Below, piece after piece: positions 15,302 to 23,390 of a stretch of DNA of 32,815 nt. The DNA comes from Pirellulaceae bacterium (GTDB lineage Bacteria > Planctomycetota > Planctomycetia > Pirellulales > Pirellulaceae). The stretch is taken from the NCBI GenBank assembly GCA_013002105.1, contig JABDKS010000197.1, positions 1 to 32,815 of the forward strand. The letters run 5' to 3'. The position numbers and the translations under genes were made by a program. Position 1 is the first letter of the stretch; each line of letters opens with the position of its first letter. The notes under the pieces were generated by a model. The model searched no databases. It was not told the origin of the DNA and saw only the letters and a program-made list of their open reading frames with translations.

Positions 15302-16585
15302 ATGAAGCGGACAATAATGACTCTAGCACTCGTACTTGGTTGCAGTATCTGCACCCAAAGTTACGGGTTTGATCTTCTGGACCGAATGCTTGGCGCAAGC
15401 TGTGGCAGCAGCAGTAGCTGCTGTGACAGTGGCTGTGCCGCTGGTCCTTCGTGCGGATGCGAATCCGCTGGTGGCGGCTGTGGCTTGTTGGGTGGCGGTT
15501 GTGCCGCTCAGCCAGCTTGTGGTTGCGAAGCGGCCGGATGTGCCGGCGGTTGCTGTGCAGCACCTGCACCATCGTGCGGCTGCGAAAGCAGTGGCGGTGG
15601 CTGTGGCTTGCTCGGCGGCGGTTGTGGGCTGCTCGGTGGCGGATGCAAATCCGAACCAGCTTGTGGCTGCGAAGCCGCTGGATGTGACGGTGGCTGTGCT
15701 GCTGCTTGCGGTTGCGGACCTGCTCCTTGTGACAGTGGCTGTGCAGCACCTGCGCCATCTTGCGGCTGCGAAAGCAGCGGCTGTGGCTTGCTCGGTGGCG
15801 GTTGTGGCCTGCTCGGTGGCGGATGCAATTCCGGACCTGCTTGTGGCTGCGAAGCTGCTGGTTGTGACGGCGGTTGTGCTGCTGCACCAAGCTGCGGATG
15901 CGACGCTCCTTGTGCGGCACCATCGTGCGGCAGCAAAGGCTTGCTCTCGAAACTGTTCGGTGGCGGCTGCTTGAGTGGCGGTTGTGACAGCGGTTGTGCT
16001 GCTGGCGGATGCGACAGCGGATGTGCTGCTGGCGGATGTGCTGCTCCTGCTTGCGGTTGCGAAGCACCTTGTGCATCGGATTGTGGTGGCTGTGCCGCTG
16101 CTCCCGCATGCGGTTGCGAAGCACCTTGTGCACCGAGCTGTGGTTGCGATTCGGGTTCCAGCTGTGGCCGTAGTGGCAGCGGCTGTGGTCTGATGACCAA
16201 ACTGTTTGGCAACGTTTGTGCCAAGAAATCGAGCTGTGCTGGTTTGAGCTGTGGCGGCTGTGCTGCTGGCGGATGTGACAGTGGCTGTGCCGCTGGACCC
16301 GCTTGCGGTTGTGGCGCGGCTCCAGCTTGCGGTTGCGAAGCACCTTGTGCATCGGCTTGTGGCGGCTGTGCTGCTGCACCAGCATGCGGTTGCGAAGCTG
16401 CACCATCGTGTGGCTGTGCAGCTGCTCCTTACGCAGCACCTGCGCAACCTGTTGCTCCTGCTCCAGTAGAAGCTCCAGCTTACTCGGCTCCAGTACCACC
16501 AGCACCAGTACCTGTTGCTGATCCAAGTGCTCGTCGTATGACAAAGCGTCACATCATTCAAGCCAGTGCTCAGTACGTTCGATAA
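15302..16585 (+). CDS. Exported, extremely cysteine-rich repeat protein
   Basis: A 427-aa protein with a signal peptide (KRTIMTLALVLGCSICTQSYG). By hand count it has about 76 cysteines (roughly 18% of residues), with Gly and Ala most of the rest. The repeats are variants of SCGCESSGGGCGLLGGGC, PACGCEAAGCDGGC and CDSGCAAGG. Three short amphipathic motifs, FDLLDRMLG (23-31), GLLSKLFG (213-220) and GLMTKLFG (296-303), divide it into blocks. After the last CGC, about residues 376-410 are Pro/Ala/Val-rich, followed by a basic tail ending ASAQYVR. The start is the ATG at 15302, with AAGGGAG upstream; an earlier in-frame start adds 18 unlikely residues. It probably forms a disulfide-crosslinked or metal-binding surface or envelope protein; both roles are inference. 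It is a single-gene unit with its own strong terminator. Confidence 0.88.
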   Translation: MKRTIMTLALVLGCSICTQSYGFDLLDRMLGASCGSSSSCCDSGCAAGPSCGCESAGGGCGLLGGGCAAQPACGCEAAGCAGGCCAAPAPSCGCESSGGGCGLLGGGCGLLGGGCKSEPACGCEAAGCDGGCAAACGCGPAPCDSGCAAPAPSCGCESSGCGLLGGGCGLLGGGCNSGPACGCEAAGCDGGCAAAPSCGCDAPCAAPSCGSKGLLSKLFGGGCLSGGCDSGCAAGGCDSGCAAGGCAAPACGCEAPCASDCGGCAAAPACGCEAPCAPSCGCDSGSSCGRSGSGCGLMTKLFGNVCAKKSSCAGLSCGGCAAGGCDSGCAAGPACGCGAAPACGCEAPCASACGGCAAAPACGCEAAPSCGCAAAPYAAPAQPVAPAPVEAPAYSAPVPPAPVPVADPSARRMTKRHIIQASAQYVR

Positions 16586-16609
16586 GAACGGACAAGCCGC
16601 CTGCTGAAA

Positions 16610-16628
16610 AATGCAAGCAGCTTGCATT
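16610..16628 (+). other. Hairpin 25 nt after the cysteine-rich gene
   Basis: An 8-bp perfect stem, AATGCAAG / CTTGCATT with a 3-nt loop, lies before the main terminator. It may protect the mRNA 3' end. Confidence 0.45.
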
Positions 16629-16650
16629 GAGCCTTCAGATGTGACTCCAA

Positions 16651-16690
16651 AACGATCCGGCATGGGAAACCTGCCGGGTCGTTTTTCTTT
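16651..16690 (+). terminator. Rho-independent terminator of the cysteine-rich gene
   Basis: A 12-bp stem (AACGATCCGGCA with TGCCGGGTCGTT, one G-U pair) with a 9-nt loop is followed by TTTCTTT. It is the clearest intrinsic terminator in the window. Confidence 0.85.
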
Positions 16691-16834
16691 GCGCCCGGAT
16701 GCACGTCGACCGGCAGCTGTTTTCGCGACAAACAGCTCGATACGCATGCTGCCGCGGCCGTTGATAGCAAGGAATCCACGTTGACGCTTCGCCGCAGCTT
16801 TCCTATGGATGACTCGAAGCATTCCGCTTCAAGG

Positions 16835-17160
16835 CGGTCAAATTATTCGAGAGCTGTGATTCATTCAGAAGCGGTATCTCGATGCGTGAGTTTTGAAGTT
16901 GCACTTCGTGCAAGCACGAATCGCCAGCGAGTGAATCTCTTGCGTTTTGAGCACACGATTCACTTGCCGGCGATGCGTGCAAGTCAATTTCGATTCACTA
17001 CCGTTTCCACGTGTTTCCCGTTGTCAAACTGAATAACGATCAACATTCACGCCACCTCACAAAGCGTGAGCGAGGAATTAGCCAACATCGATTATCCGTC
17101 GCTTACGCTGCGGGTTACAAATCAATTCACAGCCTCTTTGTGAATCGCAGATTCACGCAA
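16835..17160 (+). promoter_or_regulatory. Repeat-rich region upstream of lpxB with GTGAATC/GATTCAC motifs
   Basis: The 7-mer GTGAATC or its complement occurs at 16931, 16957, 16992, 17140 and 17150. The last two form a hairpin with a 3-nt loop, and the first two face each other across 19 nt. A GCAC-TTC-GTGC inverted repeat is near 16901. No coding frame is supported here. It may be an operator array or a decayed repeat element; the function is unknown. Confidence 0.4.
17063..17122. repeat. REP-like inverted repeat containing copy 2 of the dispersed element
   Basis: AGCGTGAGCGAGG (17063-17075) pairs with CCGTCGCTTACGCT (17096-17109) with one G-U pair and one bulged base. The right arm continues into the 24-bp element at 17099-17122, which also occurs at 13979-14002. 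It has the look of a short palindromic intergenic repeat family. Confidence 0.5.
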
Positions 17161-17171
17161 CGAGCCATGGC

Positions 17172-18374
17172 ATGTCCAAACAGATCTTCTTTTCCGTCGG
17201 CGAACCTAGCGGCGACCAACATGCCGCACGTTTGATCACTCAGATGGCAGCGATCCAACCCCAAATCCACACATGCGGTTTTGGTGGGCAGGCGATGCGG
17301 CAAGCAGGTTGCCAGTTGCATTTGGATCTGACTCAACACGCCGTCGTCGGACTACTCGAAGTCCTCCCGAAGCTGCGTGAATTTTTTCGCTTTGCCGATC
17401 AGGCCGAATCCGTCTTTCAGACCGGCAACATCGACGCAGTGGTATTGGTCGATTTTCCGGGATTCAATTGGCACATTGCCAAACGAGCCAAGCGGTATGG
17501 TATTCCTGTTTTCTATTATTGCCCCCCACAACTGTGGGCCTGGGGTGGCTGGCGAGTCCGCAAAATGCGTCGCACGGTCGACCACGTCCTGGCGGTACTG
17601 CCAATCGAAGAACGTTACTTCGGCGATCACGGCATTCCCACGACCTATGTGGGGCACCCGTTCTTTGACGCCGTTCAGGAACAAGTGCTTGATAACGACG
17701 TGACCGATCAACTGGAAGCACAGATTCACTCGGGCAAGCAAATCGTTGCAGTATTGCCCGGTTCGCGGTCACATGAGGTCAAGCGAAATTGGCCATTGAT
17801 GCTGGCAGCGATTCGTCAGCTTTCCAAAAAACATCCTGACGTCACGTTCGCGGTTGCCTGCTACCGACAGCGACAATATCAATGGTGCCGCGAGTCGCTG
17901 ACCGCCGATGACAGTCAGTTACCGATCGAGTTTTTTGTCGATAAAACCAGCGAGATCATCGATGCGGCTCACTGCGCGATGATGGTCAGTGGGTCGGTCA
18001 GTCTGGAGATGATGGCTCGACAAACACCGGCTGCGGTGATCTACCGTGTCGGTCGACTGCTGTACGCATTTGGCAAGTGCGTGATCGGTGTGGATAGCAT
18101 GACGCTACCGAATCTGATGGGGCCGACGAAGGTTTTTCCGGAGAAGGTGTCGGTGGGCGACCGAAAACCTACCGTCGACTTCCTGATCCACACGGTCGAT
18201 GCGATGCTAAGCGACACGTTTTATTACCACCGAACCTGTGCCCAATTGGCAAATCTGGCCCAGCAACACGCATCCGGCGGAGCCACGCAGCGAGCCGCAC
18301 AGTGGATCTGCGATCGCGTCCTGCCATCTCTAGGCGGGAGTGCTCTGGGTCAAATCAGCCGCCGAGCCGCATAG
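17172..18374 (+). CDS. lpxB: Lipid-A-disaccharide synthase
   Basis: Joins UDP-2,3-diacylglucosamine and lipid X to form the lipid A disaccharide, at the inner membrane. The 400-aa glycosyltransferase (family GT19) opens with the diagnostic FFSVGEPSGDQHAARL and continues with family motifs FGGQAMRQAG, LLEVLP, DFPGFNWHIAK, YYCPPQLWAWGGWRVRKM, YVGHPFFD, VLPGSRSHEVKRNWPLML, SGSVSLEMM and LPNLMGP. The length is close to the usual 380-390. The start is the ATG at 17172, which gives the motif at residue 8. A GC-rich hairpin follows the stop. No other lpx gene is near. Its presence supports an outer membrane with lipid A, as expected for planctomycetes. Confidence 0.95.
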   Translation: MSKQIFFSVGEPSGDQHAARLITQMAAIQPQIHTCGFGGQAMRQAGCQLHLDLTQHAVVGLLEVLPKLREFFRFADQAESVFQTGNIDAVVLVDFPGFNWHIAKRAKRYGIPVFYYCPPQLWAWGGWRVRKMRRTVDHVLAVLPIEERYFGDHGIPTTYVGHPFFDAVQEQVLDNDVTDQLEAQIHSGKQIVAVLPGSRSHEVKRNWPLMLAAIRQLSKKHPDVTFAVACYRQRQYQWCRESLTADDSQLPIEFFVDKTSEIIDAAHCAMMVSGSVSLEMMARQTPAAVIYRVGRLLYAFGKCVIGVDSMTLPNLMGPTKVFPEKVSVGDRKPTVDFLIHTVDAMLSDTFYYHRTCAQLANLAQQHASGGATQRAAQWICDRVLPSLGGSALGQISRRAA

Positions 18375-18397
18375 TCACTGGCCGATGAAACGGCAGC

Positions 18398-18420
18398 AAA
18401 AAGCCGCCAGCGGCTTATTT
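18398..18420 (+). terminator. Probable lpxB terminator
   Basis: AAGCCG / CGGCTT stem with a 4-nt CCAG loop, preceded by an A-run and followed by ATTT, begins 24 nt after the lpxB stop. The U-tract is short. Confidence 0.55.
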
Positions 18421-18464
18421 GGGACGGCGATCGCATGTCACGCGGAACGAATACTTCAGGCGAT

Positions 18465-18518
18465 ATAGCAGGTCGCGTGGAAATAGCACGTCGCGTGGAA
18501 ATTCGACGTCACGTGGGC
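18465..18518. repeat. 18-bp tandem repeat, two good copies and one degenerate
   Basis: ATAGCAGGTCGCGTGGAA and ATAGCACGTCGCGTGGAA are adjacent; a third degenerate unit with GACGTCACGTGGG follows. It lies in the gap after lpxB. Confidence 0.65.
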
Positions 18519-18774
18519 ATCGGTAAACCGACCGATTGACCCGTCACCTGCCTTGTATTCGCACGGGTTGACGCATTTGTGCCGCCCACCGTCGTGCTGC
18601 CCACCGTCCAGGCATGAACGGTCGAGGGTCTAGTTGTTCACCGCGGGTTTCTTGCATCGCCGGGGGCAACTTCCACCAAACCATATGCTTGCTCAGCACG
18701 TAGCACCCCCTTAAGGTCTCTTTGGCCTGCGAATTCTGGGTCAGTTCCCCCCTTTTTTTCTTTCGATTATCGAT

Positions 18775-19524
18775 ATGTCCAGCGATTCCGATTCCACCTT
18801 CTCGTCGACCCCCGTGATGTCCGCCGAAGCGGGTTTTGACGGGAGCGATGCCCAAGCGCCCATCCGTATATCGGGGTTCTTGTGCTTGTTGTTGGGATTG
18901 TTGAGCGTGATCACGTTCATGGCACCTGGCCTGCTAGTGCTGCCGTTTGCGGCCATCTTGTTGGGTGCCTTCGCCCTGCGTCGCTACGATCCTCCCAAGC
19001 CGGTGGGGATCACACCGGCCTACCTTGGCGTGTTGCTTGCGGTGGGGTTCGGCGCGTTCGGGCTGGGGATTCCATTGATGAAGCAAAAAATGGTGGGTGA
19101 GCAGGCTGAATATCTTGCCCGCCAATATGTCGAATTGGTGGCCCGTGGCGAAGACTATTACGCGATCGAATTGCGAAAGGAATTTAATAATCGCTTTATC
19201 CGATCGATGCCGCTGGAAGAACACTACAAGGACAACGAGAACGCGACCAAAACACTCGAGGAATTCAGGGAAGATGGAATCTACGAAGTGTTACGTCGCA
19301 TCGGGCCCGACGCGAACTGGGAGTTGGATCGTGCGGTGCGCTGTTACTATCGATACGGACGCGAGCATGCTGACGTCGTGTTGGTCAATCACGACAAGAG
19401 CAAACCAGTCCTTGTGCGAGTCATCTTGCAATGCATTGAACATCCCGACACCGGCGATTTGGAGTGGCATGTTGATACCTGCATGCAGTACCGCGAACGA
19501 CTGGTAGCAGAATCCATTTTGTAG
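18775..19524 (+). CDS. Hypothetical membrane protein with a soluble C-terminal domain
   Basis: A 249-aa protein I cannot name. Residues 1-30 are a Ser/Asp-rich cytoplasmic-looking head. Two hydrophobic stretches follow at about 33-67 (GFLCLLLGLLSVITF, then LPFAAILLGAFALRR) and about 80-100 (AYLGVLLAVGFGAFGLGIPL), giving about three transmembrane helices. The pattern recalls DUF4190-like membrane heads. Residues 110-249 form a soluble alpha/beta domain (QYVELVARGEDYYAIELR, later CYYRYGREHADVVLV) of a size compatible with a cystatin/NTF2-like fold, which is inference. The start is the ATG at 18775, with no strong Shine-Dalgarno site. It converges on dnaE2 with a 64-bp gap. Confidence 0.72.
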   Translation: MSSDSDSTFSSTPVMSAEAGFDGSDAQAPIRISGFLCLLLGLLSVITFMAPGLLVLPFAAILLGAFALRRYDPPKPVGITPAYLGVLLAVGFGAFGLGIPLMKQKMVGEQAEYLARQYVELVARGEDYYAIELRKEFNNRFIRSMPLEEHYKDNENATKTLEEFREDGIYEVLRRIGPDANWELDRAVRCYYRYGREHADVVLVNHDKSKPVLVRVILQCIEHPDTGDLEWHVDTCMQYRERLVAESIL

Positions 19525-19588
19525 CCGGCGCTGGAGTAGTCGACTCGCAGTCAAAACGCTTGCGTTAACAAACCCGCGTTGACCGCGT

Positions 19589-22500
19589 TTACCGAAAGTC
19601 GCGTGAGCGAAGCGTCAATCCATCGACTTCGTGCGCCAGGTCGGTCACGCGGCCGACAATCACGTGAATGACGCCTTGCCGGTTTTCTAATTTGCCGTCG
19701 ACCAACCAAGCGTTGCTGGTCCTCACGATTTTGAAAAACCGTTTCCAAACGGCGGCAAATAAAACCAAGTTGATCGAACCCGTTTCGTCTTCCAGTGTGA
19801 CAAACATGATTCCCTTGGCAGTACCGGGGCGTTGTCTCAGGAGGACCAAGCCGGCGACCCGCACGTGACGTCCGTCGCGCAGATCGGGAAGTTGTTTGGC
19901 GGTGACACAGCGTTTTGATTCGAGTTCGCGGCGAACAAACGAGATCGGATGCGCTTTTAAACTCAGCCCGGTCGTGTTGTAATCCGCGTAGACTTCTTCC
20001 AGCGGTGACATCGGCATCAATTCATCGGGAATGGCTTCTTCGTCATCGACATCGGCCAATAACGGCATGGCGCCGGGAGCCTGTTCTTGGGCCAGCGATT
20101 GCCACACCGCAGCGCGTCGGTCGCCGGCCAGGGATCCCAATGCGTCGGCATCGGCCAATAGAGCCACCGCCGATTGGCTCAATCCGGTGCGACGCGACAG
20201 TTCGTTGACCTCCGCATACCGGCCACCAACAGCTCGTTGGTCGACCACTTGCTGCGCATCGGAGCTGCGCAAGCCGCGAATCGTTCCCAGTCCCAATCGG
20301 ATCGCACCCTGTTTGCGGTTCAGGTCGACTTCCATCGTCGATTCCACATTGCTGTGATTGACATCGGCCGGATGAACGCGGACCCCATGGTTTCGTGCAT
20401 CGGTGACCAACTGCGCCGGAGCGTAGAATCCCATCGGTTGACTATTGAGCAATGCGACACAGAACGCAGCGGGATAGTGGCACTTTAAATAACACGACGC
20501 GTAAACCAACAACGCAAAGCTGGCGGCGTGTGATTCGGGAAAACCGTATTCGCCAAATCCTCGGATCTGGTTGAAAACATGCTCGGCAAACTCATCGCCC
20601 AACCCGCTCGCCTTCATTCCCTCCATCAATTTGATTCGAAATTGATCGATCACGCCGGGGCGACGCCAAGCCGCCATCGCACGACGCAGTTGATCGGCTT
20701 CGCCCGGCGTGAACCCCGCCGCGACCACAGCCAAACGCATCGCTTGTTCTTGAAAAATCGGCACACCCAGTGTCTTTTCCAACACGTTGCGAATCGCATC
20801 GTTGGGATACACAGCGGTGCTGGGATCTTTGCGGGCAAGGAGGTAGGGATGCACCATGTTGCCCTGAATGGGACCGGGCCGCACAATCGCGACTTCGACG
20901 ACCAAGTCGTAGTAGCACCTCGGTTTTAATCGTGGCAACATGCTCATCTGCGCGCGACTTTCGATTTGAAAGACTCCGATCGTATCGGCAGCGCAAATCA
21001 TGTCGTATGTTGGCGTGTCGTCTTGCGGGATGGTTGCCAACGACAAAGGCCGTTGGTGATGTTGGGCGACCAAGTCAAAGCAGCGGTGCAGGGCGGAGAG
21101 CATGCCAAGTGCCAGTACGTCGACTTTCAGGATTCCCAATTCATCCAAGTCGTCTTTATCCCACTGGATCACCGTACGGCCTTCCATCGCCGCGTTCTCG
21201 ATCGGACACAGTTCACACAAACTGCCCGCCGTCATCACCATCCCGCCCACATGTTGCGAAAGATGACGTGGAAACCCCATCAGCGTGGTGACCAGATAAA
21301 CAAACCGCTGGCCGAGTTGCGAATTGGGGTCGATGCCGCAATCGCGGCAACGATCGTCCATTTCCAGTTCTCGCGAAAAACTGTTCGCCAATTTTGCTAA
21401 CGAATCGATCGCGTCGGCCGACACACCCAGCGCTTTGCCAACTTCGCGAATCGCGCTTTTGACTCGATAGGTGGTCACGGTCGCGGTCATCCCAGCCCGG
21501 TCACGACCGTATTTTGTATAAAGATACTGCAGTACCTCTTCGCGACGTTGATGCTCAAAATCGACATCGATATCAGGGGCTTCGTTGCGCTCGCGACTGA
21601 CAAATCGTTCGAACAATAAATCGGTCTGGCTGGGGTCGACGTTGGTGATCCCCAGGCAATAGCAGACGACCGAATTGGCAGCCGAACCGCGGCCCTGGCA
21701 CAAAATATTTTGCTCGCGAGCAAACCGCACCAAATCCCAGACGGTCAGAAAATAGGCTTCGTAATGCAGCTCTTCGATCAGTTGCATTTCGTGACGAATT
21801 GACTCCAGTACTTTTTCTGGCACGCCGCCCGGCCAACGTTGTTGGGCTCCCTCCCAAGTTAACCGTTTGAGATGTTCGATCAGTGTCATCCCCGGCGGCG
21901 CGATTTCTTCTGGATACTCGTACCGTAATTCATCCAGGGTGAACGTGCATTGCTGCGCGATTTCGATCGTTCGCGCGATGGCGTCGGGAACTTCACGATA
22001 AAGATCAGCGATCTCATCGAGTGTGCGAAGGTGATGTTGGCTGTTGGGAAATCGTTGACCGTGGACATGATCCATTGTCGTACCATTGCGGATCGCCGTG
22101 ACACAATCATGCATCAGCATTCGCTCAGGCGTGTGATAGTAGGCGCCACCGGCGGCAACCAATGGCACGTCGTTTTTTAATGACAGTTCTCTCAAATTGT
22201 TCAACAACAGAGCGTCATCGACACCGCGATAAAGTTCGCACAACAGGTATCCGCGATCGCCAAAGACTTCGCGAAATTCTGTCCGCAGGAACTTGGCCAT
22301 TGCCGGCGATGAATGTTCTCGCGTCGGCAGCAGGCCCGCTAACATGCCGTCGTTGAATTCGACGACGTCGCTCCAAGTGATTTCGCTGCTGCCTTTTTCG
22401 CAGCGCAACCGTCCGCGAGAAATCAGACGGCACATCCGCCCGTAGGCTGCCCGATCGGTGGGCCACAAGACAATCGGTGGACCATCGGTCGGACGGACTT

Positions 22501-22726
22501 CCGTGCCGACAATGTACTGAAACGGCTTTTGCGGTTGAGCGGTTGTCTCACCGGTAATCTCTTTCAACGGCGCGAATCCTCGCACCACACCGGCAACGCT
22601 CTCGCGGTCGGTCAGCGCCAAACCGGAGTACCCCAGCTTGGCGGCCTGCTGGACCAGTTCGTCTGGATGCGACGCTCCCTCCAAGAAGGAAAAGTTGCTC
22701 TTGCAATGCAACTCGACGTACTGCAT
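19589..22726 (-). CDS. dnaE2: Error-prone DNA polymerase DnaE2 (ImuC)
   Basis: Translesion C-family polymerase alpha subunit, normally working with ImuA/ImuB in damage-induced mutagenesis. The 1045-aa protein has an N-terminal PHP domain (ELHCKSNFSFLEGASHPDEL, then LALTDRESVAGVV), the polymerase core with ILCQGRGSAANSVVCYCLGI and the catalytic PDIDVDFEHQRREEV, and HAASFALLVYASCYLKCHYP. An OB-fold ends it (VRVAGLVLLRQRPGTAKG). PHP metal positions carry Lys and Arg where replicative DnaE has His, as often in DnaE2. I chose the ATG at 22726 over a TTG 15 nt upstream because MQYVELHC matches the family start. No imuA, imuB or lexA gene is adjacent. A 17-bp tandem repeat lies upstream; no SOS box was recognised. 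Confidence 0.93.
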   Translation of the reverse strand: MQYVELHCKSNFSFLEGASHPDELVQQAAKLGYSGLALTDRESVAGVVRGFAPLKEITGETTAQPQKPFQYIVGTEVRPTDGPPIVLWPTDRAAYGRMCRLISRGRLRCEKGSSEITWSDVVEFNDGMLAGLLPTREHSSPAMAKFLRTEFREVFGDRGYLLCELYRGVDDALLLNNLRELSLKNDVPLVAAGGAYYHTPERMLMHDCVTAIRNGTTMDHVHGQRFPNSQHHLRTLDEIADLYREVPDAIARTIEIAQQCTFTLDELRYEYPEEIAPPGMTLIEHLKRLTWEGAQQRWPGGVPEKVLESIRHEMQLIEELHYEAYFLTVWDLVRFAREQNILCQGRGSAANSVVCYCLGITNVDPSQTDLLFERFVSRERNEAPDIDVDFEHQRREEVLQYLYTKYGRDRAGMTATVTTYRVKSAIREVGKALGVSADAIDSLAKLANSFSRELEMDDRCRDCGIDPNSQLGQRFVYLVTTLMGFPRHLSQHVGGMVMTAGSLCELCPIENAAMEGRTVIQWDKDDLDELGILKVDVLALGMLSALHRCFDLVAQHHQRPLSLATIPQDDTPTYDMICAADTIGVFQIESRAQMSMLPRLKPRCYYDLVVEVAIVRPGPIQGNMVHPYLLARKDPSTAVYPNDAIRNVLEKTLGVPIFQEQAMRLAVVAAGFTPGEADQLRRAMAAWRRPGVIDQFRIKLMEGMKASGLGDEFAEHVFNQIRGFGEYGFPESHAASFALLVYASCYLKCHYPAAFCVALLNSQPMGFYAPAQLVTDARNHGVRVHPADVNHSNVESTMEVDLNRKQGAIRLGLGTIRGLRSSDAQQVVDQRAVGGRYAEVNELSRRTGLSQSAVALLADADALGSLAGDRRAAVWQSLAQEQAPGAMPLLADVDDEEAIPDELMPMSPLEEVYADYNTTGLSLKAHPISFVRRELESKRCVTAKQLPDLRDGRHVRVAGLVLLRQRPGTAKGIMFVTLEDETGSINLVLFAAVWKRFFKIVRTSNAWLVDGKLENRQGVIHVIVGRVTDLAHEVDGLTLRSRDFR

Positions 22727-22798
22727 CTCGGGTCCGATCAAGACAGGGGAAAACGGTTCACCGTAGCGGGCAAAAAAACGGACAGCAACCGCCTGCGA

Positions 22799-22867
22799 CC
22801 GCTAAAATAATCTGTGGCCGCTAAAATGAATCGGCCGCTAAAATAAATCGGCGGCTAGAATAAATCC
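22799..22867. repeat. 17-bp tandem repeat, about four copies
   Basis: GCCGCTAAAATGAATCG (22817) and GCCGCTAAAATAAATCG (22834) are adjacent, with diverged units on both sides (22799 and 22851). The array lies between the divergent starts of dnaE2 and the TM2 protein, so it occupies both promoter regions. Confidence 0.7.
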
Positions 22868-22955
22868 GTTGTGTTTGCCAAGGTTGGTCACGACCGAGCG
22901 AATCTGCTTTTTGAACCCCGCAAACCCTGACTTCTCACGGATCAAGACGACCTTC

Positions 22956-23390
22956 ATGAACGCGACGCACTCGCAAGACATCGAATTTCCTACCCATCCG
23001 AAAATCTTTGGGTACCTGTTTTGGATCTTCGGGTTTTTTGGGGCCCATCGTTTCTATTTCGGAAAGCCTCTGACCGGAGTTCTATGGTTCTGTACCGGCG
23101 GTCTGTTACTGGTGGGCTGGATTGTCGATCTGTTTTTTATCTCCTCGATGTCTGACGAGGCCAGTCGACGGTATCGGCCCGGGCCGTTGGACTACAGCGT
23201 GACGTGGTTGCTGCATTTCTTTCTGGGGATTTTCGGAGTTCACCGCATCTATATGGGCAAGTTCATCTCGGGCGTGATCTATTTTTTGACCGCCGGCCTG
23301 TTTGGTGTCGGGTACATCTACGACATGTTGACGCTCAATACGCAAATCGAAGAAACCAACGCGCGATTAGCGGCGCGAGTGTCGAATTAA
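22956..23390 (+). CDS. Tandem TM2-domain membrane protein
   Basis: A 144-aa inner-membrane protein made of two consecutive TM2 units. Unit 1 has GAHRFYFGK at 29-37 and the closing Asp58 (GWIVDLFF). Unit 2 has GVHRIYMGK at 94-102 and Asp123 (GYIYDMLT). Each unit is a pair of hydrophobic helices around the GxHRxYxGK turn, giving about four helices. A single TM2 domain is the common bacterial form, so this is an internal duplication. The ATG at 22956 was chosen; upstream in-frame codons give an unlikely N-terminus. It diverges from dnaE2 and its stop overlaps the stop of the converging gene by 3 bp. Its function is unknown, as for the family. Confidence 0.85.
   Translation: MNATHSQDIEFPTHPKIFGYLFWIFGFFGAHRFYFGKPLTGVLWFCTGGLLLVGWIVDLFFISSMSDEASRRYRPGPLDYSVTWLLHFFLGIFGVHRIYMGKFISGVIYFLTAGLFGVGYIYDMLTLNTQIEETNARLAARVSN

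Larger units (their letters stand above)
18375..18774. other. Intergenic region between lpxB and the membrane protein gene
   Basis: No gene is supported. It holds the lpxB terminator candidate and an 18-bp tandem repeat. A C-run followed by a T-run (about 18747-18762) lies just before the next start, where no Shine-Dalgarno sequence is visible. Confidence 0.5.

Noticed and set aside
15138..16822. Two long open frames on the minus strand (468 and 499 aa) opposite the cysteine-rich gene
   Set aside because: They arise because the repeated Cys/Gly/Ala codons read backwards contain few stops. The translations are low-complexity His/Arg/Gln or Thr/Ala/Ser runs with no domain, while the plus frame has a signal peptide, a Shine-Dalgarno site and a terminator.
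13703..18518. CRISPR-like arrays among the short tandem repeats
   Set aside because: Units are directly adjacent, without unique spacers, and no cas gene is present.
19589..22726. Lys and Arg in place of PHP-domain His residues as a sign of a broken DnaE2
   Set aside because: As I recall, similar substitutions are common in DnaE2 proteins, and the polymerase catalytic Asp motif is intact, so this is normal for the family.
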